IMG/VR virus record: IMGVR_UViG_3300020735_000063
Coordinates: 1 to 22,769 of that record
DNA: 22,769 nt
Source of the DNA: a virus
Strand: one strand, 5' to 3'
Positions 7,677-14,562 of the stretch are shown piece after piece. The notes under the pieces were generated by a model that had not been told where the DNA came from, made no database searches, and saw only the letters and a list, made by a program, of their open reading frames with translations. Made by a program: the position numbers and the translations under genes. Position 1 is the first letter of the stretch. Every line of letters begins with the position of its first letter.

Positions 7677-8273
7677 ATGAAAATTAACAAATTGAAATTG
7701 CTGATTCTGGCGGTCGCCAGTCTTTCACTGGCCGCAAACGCGCAAGGCACGTTAGACTATTTCGCGCAGCCGCGAACCGTCGTCGTGTCCGTGCCGCAGC
7801 AGCTTTCCGGTTCGGCGGCGGTGACGAATAACTGGGTTGACATTCACACGCTCGGCGGCATCGCCAAGCTGGATGTTTCCATGTTTAACATCTCCGGCTC
7901 AAACGCCGTTACGTTTGCGGTTCAAACGTCTGCCGACCAAACCAACTTGGTCACGCTGGCGAATGTGGCGATTGCAAACGCGCTGTCTGTGATTTACACC
8001 AACGCAACTTATGGCGGGACAAGTCTGACGGCGACCAACACGTTTAACATCGCCGGAACGCTAACCACGCCAACCTCCGCAACCGCTGGCTGGGCAACTC
8101 AATACATTATTCCCGCGCCGTTCACAAATTCCGGCACAGGATTGACGCTTACTTCAAACAGCATAACCACGTTTGGCTTTAAGGCTGACGACGCCGCGCG
8201 CTACGTTCGGATTGTCTGGACGGGCGCAGCCACGGTTACAAACGTCGTGAGCGTAACTTTGACCGCACAATAA
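7677..8273 (+). CDS. Signal-peptide protein beside capsid gene
   Basis: A 198-residue protein of unknown family. The first 22 residues form a textbook Sec signal: KINKLK, a hydrophobic core LLILAVASLSLA, then ANA before Gln23 as a likely signal peptidase I site. The mature part is rich in Thr, Asn, Ala and Val with alternating hydrophobic residues, suggesting a beta-sandwich (WVDIHTLGGIAKLDVSMFNI; later ADDAARYVRIVWTGAATVT). The latter resembles jelly-roll-like domains in phage head-proximal proteins, so a capsid decoration role is possible. Its place directly after the capsid gene supports that, but an exported decoration protein would be paradoxical because capsids assemble in the cytoplasm. 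It could instead act in the periplasm or at the cell surface. No ribosome site is visible; an AT-rich leader precedes the ATG. Confidence 0.75.
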   Translation: MKINKLKLLILAVASLSLAANAQGTLDYFAQPRTVVVSVPQQLSGSAAVTNNWVDIHTLGGIAKLDVSMFNISGSNAVTFAVQTSADQTNLVTLANVAIANALSVIYTNATYGGTSLTATNTFNIAGTLTTPTSATAGWATQYIIPAPFTNSGTGLTLTSNSITTFGFKADDAARYVRIVWTGAATVTNVVSVTLTAQ

Positions 8274-8300
8274 ACCAAATAAAACCTAACAAAAAACACT

Positions 8301-8567
8301 ATGAAATTCAAAGCAACAAGCGACTTTCGGAACACGCACAAGCTGAAAGTTGACGGCAAAAAAGAAGGCGATTTGCATATCGCCAAAGGCGACACGTTTG
8401 AAGTGGATGTTGAAGACCAAAAGACAGCGGAACTTATCGCCATCCTCGGACATTCAGGCCGCATCGTTGACGTTGACGGCTCGCCGGTTAGCGTGGCGAA
8501 GATTGATGCCGAAGTGAAAGCGGAAAAGTCGAAAGCCGCCGCGCTTGCCGCCGCTGAAAAGAAATAA
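8301..8567 (+). CDS. Small head-region protein of unknown function
   Basis: An 88-residue protein. The N-terminal 65 residues look like a small beta-barrel (MKFKATSDFRN, DLHIAKGDTFEVD, ILGHSGRIVDVDG), the tail is a Lys/Ala-rich helix (EVKAEKSKAAALAAAEKK). Small proteins with an FRN...GD.FE.D pattern are common between capsid and neck genes in tailed phages, where they remain uncharacterised. A capsid-associated or connector role is inferred from position. It is the last gene before a strong terminator, so it should be expressed at about the same level as the capsid gene. Confidence 0.7.
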   Translation: MKFKATSDFRNTHKLKVDGKKEGDLHIAKGDTFEVDVEDQKTAELIAILGHSGRIVDVDGSPVSVAKIDAEVKAEKSKAAALAAAEKK

Positions 8568-8587
8568 TCTGGTTGCAACCATTCCCG

Positions 8588-8627
8588 CCGCTGCCGCTGT
8601 TTTTGGGTTTCAGCGGCAGCGGTTTTT
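8588..8627 (+). terminator. Strong rho-independent terminator inside structural operon
   Basis: CCGCTGCCGCTG at 8588-8599 pairs perfectly over 12 bp with CAGCGGCAGCGG at 8611-8622 around an 11-base loop. It is followed at once by TTTTTG and further T-rich sequence. This is a complete intrinsic terminator on the plus strand. It sits between the head block and the neck/tail block, five bases before the next ATG at 8633, and no obvious promoter follows it. It probably acts as a partial terminator that makes capsid mRNA more abundant than tail mRNA, or is antiterminated. Confidence 0.9.
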
Positions 8628-8632
8628 GATTT

Positions 8633-8959
8633 ATGTCAGTCTATTCAATCCATGCAGCATCGCTGAAACAAGTTTATGATGAACTTGGAGTAGACGCGCC
8701 AGTGTTCACATGGAACGAGACGGACTGGAAACTTCTTCCCGGCGGCGCAAAGTTCAAACGCGCAAACGACATCGGCGGATTTGCGCTGACAAGCGACTTG
8801 CAGTTGACTTGCTTGACAGGCCAATTCGGCGGCACACTGCCCGACTCTGGCGAGACGATTACTTACGTCGGCAAGGATTACACCATAACCAACGTCACGC
8901 CGGCGCCCGCTGGTTATCAGATGCGGATTAACGCCGATTTGAACGTGCAAGGAATGTAA
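8633..8959 (+). CDS. Head-tail joining (stopper) protein, gpFII-like
   Basis: A 108-residue protein. The C-terminal half, DSGETITYVGKDYTITNVTP followed by PAGYQMRINADLNVQ, matches the beta-barrel of lambda gpFII-type stopper proteins, where a turn of the form GD-x-hydrophobic-x-hydrophobic precedes two strands. The N-terminal 35 residues are helical then aromatic. Its place after the capsid block and before the gp10-like protein fits a head-closure protein. The ATG is only five bases past the terminator's T-run, without a ribosome site, so its translation depends on read-through. The stop overlaps the next start by one base (TAATG). Confidence 0.65.
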   Translation: MSVYSIHAASLKQVYDELGVDAPVFTWNETDWKLLPGGAKFKRANDIGGFALTSDLQLTCLTGQFGGTLPDSGETITYVGKDYTITNVTPAPAGYQMRINADLNVQGM

Positions 8960-9633
8960 TGGCAAACGCGCAATTCAAAATTGACGACCGAGAGTTTATG
9001 CGGACGCTGGAAAAGTATCAGGAATACACGCGCCGGACTATTCCCGAAATCGTGAACACGAAGGCGTTTTTCATCGCGCGTGCGGCGGTGGTTTATACGC
9101 CAAAGGCTGATTCGTCAAAGGTCAGGAAGTTTTTTGGATATGATGGTGGACGAATTGCAGGAATGATAATCAACAAGCGGCGTGGCGAGCGCGGGCAAAA
9201 AGGGCTTTACGGCGATGCGATGGCTGAAGCGCAACAAATGATGAAGGCGGCTCGCCTTCGCTCGGTTGCTTATATCAAATCGGGATGGCTTCCGGCGATA
9301 AAAACACTTGGCGGATTGATACCGTCTAAAAGCGGTGCCATGCGTAGCGAAGAGGGCAACGCAACGGGCAGGCCAAAACAAATTGGGCAACCAAAAGGAA
9401 AAGTATCACCCGCAAAAGGCGGTGGATTTTTAGCCAAAGCAATCATAACCAACATGGCGAATGCGCGTCACGATACGAAAGACGCCTTGATGGAATTTGG
9501 CGGGCCAGCACTGCAAAAAGCCATTGAACACGAAACGCTTTCCATGAAGGTTTACATTGAGGACAAAATGCAAAAAGCCGCTGGCATGGCTGGCGTTAAA
9601 TTAACCAAAGGCGGTCAAATTGTTAACCGCTAA
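8959..9633 (+). CDS. HK97 gp10-like neck / minor tail protein
   Basis: A 224-residue basic protein. The N-terminal block KIDDREFMRTLEKYQEYTRRTIPEIV then NTKAFFIARAAVVYTPKAD follows the HK97 gp10 and lambda gpZ pattern: an amphipathic helix, a second helix that ends in T-P, then a loop rich in Lys, Gly and Arg. The family helps join the tail to the head. The middle is longer than usual, with an inserted Gly/Lys-rich loop around residues 125-160. The C-terminus is helical (ALQKAIEHETLSMKVYIEDK), as in the family. AAGGA at 8949-8953 may serve as a weak ribosome site. Neighbours (stopper upstream, tail terminator downstream) support the call. Confidence 0.72.
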   Translation: MANAQFKIDDREFMRTLEKYQEYTRRTIPEIVNTKAFFIARAAVVYTPKADSSKVRKFFGYDGGRIAGMIINKRRGERGQKGLYGDAMAEAQQMMKAARLRSVAYIKSGWLPAIKTLGGLIPSKSGAMRSEEGNATGRPKQIGQPKGKVSPAKGGGFLAKAIITNMANARHDTKDALMEFGGPALQKAIEHETLSMKVYIEDKMQKAAGMAGVKLTKGGQIVNR

Positions 9634-9636
9634 TTT

Positions 9637-10101
9637 ATGGAACATCCCGAACTAATTGAAAACGCTTTCGTCAACTACCTAACTACAAAAGGCGGCTGGA
9701 CAAGCAACCTACTTTTGCTGGCGGGCGAAAACAACGTGGACAAATCAGATGCGCGGATTGTGGCGTATGTGGAAGGCGATTTAGGCAACGAAGACCCGCC
9801 GCTTTCCGGCAACCGTTGGGCGGATGTTGTTGTCGAATTACGGACACCGTATAGCAAGTTGACCGCCGCAGAAAAGGCGAACGGCACTACCGACCCATTG
9901 CCACAACACAAAGCCAACGCTGCCAACCTTCAAACGGTGATGCTGTCTCAAACCTTGCCAGAAGATTTGACGGCGGCACAGGCTAATTTCACCTGCTTTG
10001 GGTTAAGTGAGCGGACGCCGACGCGAAAGCTGGATGGAAACTATTGGGGAACTGGCTGGAAAATGAAAATCTATTCCTGCCCGTCAGCTATACCCGCATA
10101 A
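9637..10101 (+). CDS. Tail terminator-like protein
   Basis: A 154-residue protein in the slot of lambda gpU / HK97 gp10+1, which caps the tail tube at its head end. The layout fits: an N-terminal helix (HPELIENAFVNYLTTKGGW), then a strand with polar residues (RWADVVVELRTPY), a variable loop, and a C-terminal strand pair (TRKLDGNYWGTGWKMKIYSCPS). Sequence identity to a named family is weak, so the call rests on order and topology. It has no clear ribosome site; only TTT separates the upstream stop from the ATG. Its stop codon is shared with the next leader motif. Confidence 0.6.
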   Translation: MEHPELIENAFVNYLTTKGGWTSNLLLLAGENNVDKSDARIVAYVEGDLGNEDPPLSGNRWADVVVELRTPYSKLTAAEKANGTTDPLPQHKANAANLQTVMLSQTLPEDLTAAQANFTCFGLSERTPTRKLDGNYWGTGWKMKIYSCPSAIPA

Positions 10102-10125
10102 ATTGACTTTTACTTTAATTGTAGA
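10100..10125 (+). promoter_or_regulatory. Recurrent leader motif, copy C
   Basis: AAATTGACTTTTACTTTAAT then TGTAGA leads directly into the ATG at 10126. It starts inside the upstream stop and places the ATG 18 bases after TTGAC, matching copy B base for base in spacing. The last bases GTAGAATG are shared with copy B. The conservation across an intergenic gap is much higher than in other gaps of this window. Confidence 0.6.
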
Positions 10126-10530
10126 ATGACGAAACTTTTAGCCATCACCATTTTGATTTGCGGCTTGTGCGCCTCGCGCGCGGCTCTGGTTTCTTCTAAC
10201 TTGCTCACGCTGACTTCGGTGAATTTCACTACCAATACCGGCACGGCGATTTCGCTTGGTAACGCCTCGGTCTATCCCGCGCCGACTTTCCTTTTGCAAT
10301 CGGTTGGAACTGGCGGCACGAACTTTATGAGCGGCGGCAGGATTCTTTTAGGCGTCTCAACCAACGTCGCAAACATGGACGTGGTTGGCGATTATTCAGT
10401 CACCAATGACGGCATCGCGTCAATCTCACTTACCAACAGCGGCACAGTTACGATTTACTGCGCTTTTCAGGCTTACAACAAAACAAACATTGCCGTGCAA
10501 CTTGGCGCGCAGTCCGTTCAAAACAAATAA
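10126..10530 (+). CDS. Signal-peptide protein within tail genes
   Basis: A 134-residue protein of unknown family. MTKLLAITILICGLCASRA is a likely Sec signal of 19 residues with cleavage before Ala20. No good lipobox is present, although Cys12 and Cys15 lie in the hydrophobic core. The mature part is Thr/Asn/Ser/Gly-rich and beta-predicted (LLTLTSVNFTTNTGTAISLG; ISLTNSGTVTIYCAFQAYN). It sits between the tail terminator and the tail-tube candidate and is headed by leader motif C, so it may be a separately expressed cassette. A virion decoration, host-surface or exclusion function are alternatives; nothing in the sequence decides between them. Confidence 0.75.
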   Translation: MTKLLAITILICGLCASRAALVSSNLLTLTSVNFTTNTGTAISLGNASVYPAPTFLLQSVGTGGTNFMSGGRILLGVSTNVANMDVVGDYSVTNDGIASISLTNSGTVTIYCAFQAYNKTNIAVQLGAQSVQNK

Positions 10531-10534
10531 TTTT

Positions 10535-10861
10535 ATGACACCTATTGCCGGAGTAAAAACCATTGCGGACGCGCTGGCGGCGATTGAAGCCATCACCGCG
10601 CCGAGTCAACAGCCTGTGCCGTCAGTTAAAGAGGGTGCAAGTCCAACCGAAAAGGTCGCTGTTGAAAACTCCATTGCGCTGATTACTTCGCAGAACGCTT
10701 TTGCCGCGCGCGAAGCCGAAATGATTGACGCGCTCAAAACATTTGCGAAAGCGCGACTCGCCGCCGTGCCGACTGAAATTAAAGTTGTCGGCTTGGACAT
10801 TCGCGCCAGCATCGCGGACGGCATGGAATTAGTTAGCATCCGAATCATTCAACACAAATAA
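10535..10861 (+). CDS. Small tail-region protein, unknown function
   Basis: A 108-residue mainly helical protein (IADALAAIEAI; SIALITSQNAFAAREAEMID; ALKTFAKARLAAV). The frame is open upstream to 10385, but that part overlaps the signal-peptide gene out of frame, so the ATG at 10535 four bases after its stop is chosen. The start context TAATTTTATG is the common one in this window. The last 25 residues look like two strands (EIKVVGLDIRA; MELVSIRIIQHK). No family is recognised. Its place before the tail-tube candidate suggests a tail assembly or tail completion role. Confidence 0.6.
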   Translation: MTPIAGVKTIADALAAIEAITAPSQQPVPSVKEGASPTEKVAVENSIALITSQNAFAAREAEMIDALKTFAKARLAAVPTEIKVVGLDIRASIADGMELVSIRIIQHK

Positions 10862-10863
10862 TT

Positions 10864-11310
10864 ATGAGTTCAACCATTGTCCCACTGGGCTACGCGGTCA
10901 ACTTTGGCTTTAAGGCCACGTCAACCGACCACGGCGTGACGGCAACGCCGTTCACTGGAATGTTACTGCAATCGTCCAGCATCAAATCCATTGCGGAGAA
11001 AGAACGCATTCGCTCTTTGCAGGGCGATGTGGTTGCCGAGAATTATTATGGTCTGGAAACTGCCGCCGATTTGAAATTTGTCATTGGTTCGTCTGGCATT
11101 GCCGCTGCGATTACGGCGACGAAACTTTCCGCCGCGTTCACACCGGGGACAATCATTGCCATAACCGCCGCCGCCAGTTCGCCGGACTTGGTTTATTCGT
11201 ATTGGATTGTGCAACCGGGCGCGGACATTCCGCAAGAAATCACGAAGTCGGCGGAGCTTTCAATTCCGCTCTTGCAAGTGCCGAATGTGACCGCCGCCGC
11301 GAGCGCGTAA
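10864..11310 (+). CDS. Probable major tail tube protein
   Basis: A 148-residue protein rich in Ala, Ser, Thr and Ile with alternating hydrophobic residues, suited to a beta-sandwich tube subunit. It opens MSSTIVPLGYAVNFGFKATS, then ERIRSLQGDVVAENYYGLETAADLKFV, resembling conserved parts of short tube proteins in which a loop precedes the inner-face strands. The end, EITKSAELSIPLLQVPNV, is also strand-like. It occupies the usual slot of tail tube proteins: after the terminator gene and before the chaperone-position gene and tape measure. Its small size matches tubes of short-tailed siphoviruses. No clear named-family match was recognised, so the call is positional. Confidence 0.6.
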   Translation: MSSTIVPLGYAVNFGFKATSTDHGVTATPFTGMLLQSSSIKSIAEKERIRSLQGDVVAENYYGLETAADLKFVIGSSGIAAAITATKLSAAFTPGTIIAITAAASSPDLVYSYWIVQPGADIPQEITKSAELSIPLLQVPNVTAAASA

Positions 11311-11324
11311 AAGTTTTACAACTT

Positions 11325-11954
11325 ATGATTGCCGCCGAATTTACAGCGGCTTTACCAGAGCCGCAAATCATACTAGGTTTGCGGCTCTGGCCGTTAAGCC
11401 TCGGAAGATACCGCTTGTTGAAGCGGTTTGAATCGCCTTTCGTAGATGAATCACCGCGTGAAATTTCCGTTCAAGAATTGACGAATGAATTATTCTTTGC
11501 GTTGCTGATTTGCGGATTGCCGGTGAGCGAGTTCAAATCTTATTTGATGCAGCCAAAACTTCTGGCGAAACAGGCAAAGCGATTCGGCAAGATTGCGGGA
11601 AAGCATACGAAGCAAAAAGGCTTTTCCATCCTGCCCTGTTTCGAGCAGTTCAAAATTTATTGCGCGGAAGCAACCGCAATGCCGTGGCATCCGTTGTCCA
11701 ACTCGCGCACGAACGAAGCTGAAAGCATTTCGCATTGGTCGCACTCGATGGAAATTTGCCTGCGTTCAAACGCTGGCTGGACGGCGGAAGAAATTGAAGA
11801 AGAGCCGATGGCGAAAGCGATGACAGATTTTTTCAAATACATGGAATCGCAAGGCTCTGTGCGCTTAATCTCGCACGAAGATTATTCCGCGATGGAAGCG
11901 CATGGCGAAGCAAACGCGAAAGCCTTTGAAGAATACTTGGCAACGCTAAATTGA
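11325..11954 (+). CDS. Tail assembly chaperone-position protein
   Basis: A 209-residue helical protein in the slot between tube protein and tape measure, where tail assembly chaperones such as lambda gpG/gpGT lie. The N-terminal half (LRLWPLSLGRYRLLKRF, then ISVQELTNELFFALLICGLP) resembles chaperone-like helical proteins. The C-terminus is acidic and helical (AEEIEEEPMAKAMTDFF; DYSAMEAHGEANAKAFEEYL). The frame is open upstream to 11202 inside the previous gene; ATG 11325 is preferred because it lies just past that stop. I see no second overlapping frame and no slippery site, so the usual -1 or +1 frameshift product seems absent. Confidence 0.6.
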   Translation: MIAAEFTAALPEPQIILGLRLWPLSLGRYRLLKRFESPFVDESPREISVQELTNELFFALLICGLPVSEFKSYLMQPKLLAKQAKRFGKIAGKHTKQKGFSILPCFEQFKIYCAEATAMPWHPLSNSRTNEAESISHWSHSMEICLRSNAGWTAEEIEEEPMAKAMTDFFKYMESQGSVRLISHEDYSAMEAHGEANAKAFEEYLATLN

Positions 11955-11955
11955 T

Positions 11956-13368
11956 ATGGGCTTAAACCTTGAATCAACCATTTCGCTAAATTCCGCGTCG
12001 TTCGAGCGCGGGATGCACCGCGTCAAAGAATCGGTTGCGGACAGCATTAAATCTTTTGCCATCGGCGCGATTGGCGTTGCGACGGTTGAGGAAGCCTTTC
12101 GCCGCACGATTGAAACGGCAGATGAATTAGTGAACACGGCGAAACGATTGGGGACGACGGTTGAGCAGGTTCAATTATTGCGCCAAGCTGCAAAAGATGC
12201 CGGAACGGAGATGGATTCGGTGGCGACGGCGTTGGAAAAAATCAATCAGGCGCGAGCAAAGGCTCTTGGTGGCGACCGGGCGGCATCCGCTGCGTTTGGC
12301 GCGCTGGGCGTTTCGCAGACGGATTTGAAGACAAAGAGGGCGGCTGATTTGTTCATGCACGAAATCAGCGAGACGGTCAAAAAAGTTTCGCCGGAACAGA
12401 TCGCGCAACCATTGCGGGAAGTTTTAGGGCGCGGCGCGGGTCAAGGCATCGCCGTTTTGAAAACGGATTTTGACGAGCTTGGGCGGAAGATGCAGGGGTT
12501 TATGATGTCCGGCGAGGTTGCCGAAAAGCTCAAAAAAATGAGCGACAACTTTGAATTGTTGGGAATGATTTTCATAAAAGAATTTAGCCCGGTTATTGTA
12601 AAGGTGGTTGAGTCTTTCTTGAATTTAATAACAGGAACCGGACTTGTGGGTAAAGCATTTGAGAGTTTGATTTTCTTGATAAAAAAAAACACAGACGATG
12701 CGCCTGCCGGGCTTAATGGTTATTCTTCAAAAGAACGGTCAGATACGGCCATAAAAATCCTTGACCTGATGCAGAAGTTTTCACCCGAAAAAGCTTTTAA
12801 ATTAACCGGGAAAGAATCTCCAGGAGTTAAGGCGATCATGATTCTTAAAGGATATTCCGATGTTGTAAATTCAAGGCTTAAGGGCGGTCCGTTTGAAGAT
12901 TTCAAAGGAAAAAGCGGAGAGGAATTTTTTCATTACTTGCAGCAAATAATTCAAAAGCAATCGGATTTTACAATGGGTGCGGCGAAGGGCGCGGAGGTTG
13001 ATGTCGCTGATTTAAGGAATTGGGTTAAAAATTACGGAAAGGGAGATGGAAATCCAAAGCCGGACTTTTCCGCAACCGCCGATGTTGCTAAAAAAATGCG
13101 CGGCAATGGAAGAATTGAATCAGACTCGCTAGTTAGAGTCGGAAACTTTCTTGGCTCAAACATCGGCGCGGTGCATTCGGCGGCAAGGATGGAACAATAC
13201 TCAAAAACCACCGTGGAATTATTGCGGGGCGTAAATCAAACTTTGAAAACAATTCAGGTTCAGTTGCCGACGAAGAATTTTGGCGGCAATGGTTCGCTTG
13301 ATGGCGGAATGAAAAATAGTTTTGATTATTCCGGCATCATGTCGCTAATGAACATTCCGAACCATTAA
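11956..13368 (+). CDS. Tape measure protein (short)
   Basis: A 470-residue protein that sets tail length and is ejected at infection. The N-terminal half has the family pattern: long helices, ELVNTAKRLGTTVEQVQLL at 57-75, and the diagnostic ALEKINQARAKALGGDRA followed by SAAFGALGVSQTDL at 92-124. A hydrophobic segment at about 202-234 (LLGMIFIKEFSPVIVKVVES onwards) is a likely membrane-active part. At about 1.5 angstrom per residue the tail would be near 70 nm. The base composition changes near residue 195: bases 12241-12300 contain 39 G/C of 60, bases 12541-12600 only 20 of 60, and the AT-rich state persists for several hundred bases. This indicates a chimeric gene. Start spacing is one base from the previous stop. 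Confidence 0.88.
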   Translation: MGLNLESTISLNSASFERGMHRVKESVADSIKSFAIGAIGVATVEEAFRRTIETADELVNTAKRLGTTVEQVQLLRQAAKDAGTEMDSVATALEKINQARAKALGGDRAASAAFGALGVSQTDLKTKRAADLFMHEISETVKKVSPEQIAQPLREVLGRGAGQGIAVLKTDFDELGRKMQGFMMSGEVAEKLKKMSDNFELLGMIFIKEFSPVIVKVVESFLNLITGTGLVGKAFESLIFLIKKNTDDAPAGLNGYSSKERSDTAIKILDLMQKFSPEKAFKLTGKESPGVKAIMILKGYSDVVNSRLKGGPFEDFKGKSGEEFFHYLQQIIQKQSDFTMGAAKGAEVDVADLRNWVKNYGKGDGNPKPDFSATADVAKKMRGNGRIESDSLVRVGNFLGSNIGAVHSAARMEQYSKTTVELLRGVNQTLKTIQVQLPTKNFGGNGSLDGGMKNSFDYSGIMSLMNIPNH

Positions 13369-13371
13369 GCT

Positions 13372-14232
13372 ATGATTAACACGCAAAAAATTCTAGGCAA
13401 TACAACGCCGCAGCAGCAGCCTTACAGCTACGGGCGGCGTTCTGACGGACGTTGGTCAAAAGTGATTTACGCATCGTTGTCGGAAGCGCAAATAAATAAC
13501 ATCGCCGCGCAAGCTGATTTGCTCGGAATCAATTACGAGTATCAAAATAATTTTGGCTCGCGCTCGGAAATTACTTTAGATTACAACTGGAATTTCATCA
13601 ATACCGCCTTCAACGCGGCGGCGACGGAAGCGGAAGAAACTTGGGAGATTGTTCCGAGCAAAGTAATGAAGCCGCTTTTGGAATCGAACAACCAACTTGT
13701 TTTGCAAGCCATTGCCGACGCCTATGGTCAAGTTGAAGATTTGAGATTTCGAGTTTCTGAAGCCACGCTTGGGAATTACATAAAAGACCCATCCAGCGGG
13801 CTAATCGCAATTCAAACATGGGGAACGGCTGCAAATCTTTATTCAGCATCTGGAATGCAGTTGTATCAAATTCTTTTAACCGACCCGCAAGCGGCTGTTG
13901 AATTGCCCGCGCCGGTAATGACGCATACAAAAATCGTTACCGCGCAATATATCAACCCCGCTACTTTTACGAACATCGGAAATGTAATTTCAACGCCAAC
14001 TTTAATTACTAGCGAAGGCATACCCGGCGGGCTTCTTTTCGACATTGCAAGTTTGCCGTCCACCAATCCACCGCCGCAACCAATAGGCATTACGGGCTAT
14101 AATCAGGTATTCAATTACGGATGGCTTAAAAATGCGCCGTCTGTCCGTCAAGTTGCAAAGCGCAAATGGAGCATTACGCAGACATGGGATTACGGTTTGT
14201 GGAATACTAGCATCTACGGGAACGCGCTTTAA
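13372..14232 (+). CDS. Distal tail protein, unknown function
   Basis: A 286-residue protein right after the tape measure, the slot for distal tail or baseplate-hub proteins. It has mixed strands and polar stretches; SYGRRSDGRWSKVIYASLSE, ITLDYNWNFINTAF and SVRQVAKRKWSITQTWDYGL are notable. Residues near 65-110 are helical (NAAATEAEETWEIVPSKVM). The final Trp/Tyr-rich segment is strand-like. No named family is recognised. The single-base gap to the next gene suggests coupled translation of a set of distal tail proteins. A distal-tail role is inferred from order only. Confidence 0.6.
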   Translation: MINTQKILGNTTPQQQPYSYGRRSDGRWSKVIYASLSEAQINNIAAQADLLGINYEYQNNFGSRSEITLDYNWNFINTAFNAAATEAEETWEIVPSKVMKPLLESNNQLVLQAIADAYGQVEDLRFRVSEATLGNYIKDPSSGLIAIQTWGTAANLYSASGMQLYQILLTDPQAAVELPAPVMTHTKIVTAQYINPATFTNIGNVISTPTLITSEGIPGGLLFDIASLPSTNPPPQPIGITGYNQVFNYGWLKNAPSVRQVAKRKWSITQTWDYGLWNTSIYGNAL

Positions 14233-14233
14233 T

Positions 14234-14560
14234 ATGCTCTATCCGCCGCCAAAACCATCGCAGGACAAAAGCCCGATTTGGGTTTGGCTGGATTACCTTG
14301 TTAAATGGGCAACGAGTGAGCGCGTCTTCATTCAAGGCTGGACAGTAACGCATCGCGCCGATGGAAAGTATTTTACACCGCCGCCGCAAGTTGGGGCAGG
14401 CCAAAAAGTTTATATGCAAGCCTGCTTGCAAGACGGGACTACTTGCTATGTGCCGGTATTGATTTCCGGCACGATTTACCGATTACCGCCAGCGGGTGCG
14501 GTAGTTATTGCAACCATTAACGCGGCGGCTGTCCCGAATGGCAGCAACGCACTAATTTAA
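14234..14560 (+). CDS. Small distal tail protein, unknown function
   Basis: A 108-residue protein between the distal tail gene and the large tip gene. It starts MLYPPPKPSQDKSPIWVWLD and has a beta-type body (ERVFIQGWTVTHRADGKYFT; GQKVYMQACLQDGTTCYVPV; LISGTIYRLPPAGAVVIATI). This resembles small carbohydrate-binding or immunoglobulin-like pieces often found next to tail-tip genes. The frame is open upstream to 14132, inside the previous gene; the ATG one base after its stop is chosen. No family match is claimed. Confidence 0.65.
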   Translation: MLYPPPKPSQDKSPIWVWLDYLVKWATSERVFIQGWTVTHRADGKYFTPPPQVGAGQKVYMQACLQDGTTCYVPVLISGTIYRLPPAGAVVIATINAAAVPNGSNALI

Positions 14561-14562
14561 TT

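Noticed and set aside
11202-11324. N-terminal extension of the chaperone-position gene
   Set aside because: It would overlap the tail-tube candidate in another frame; the ATG at 11325 follows its stop closely.
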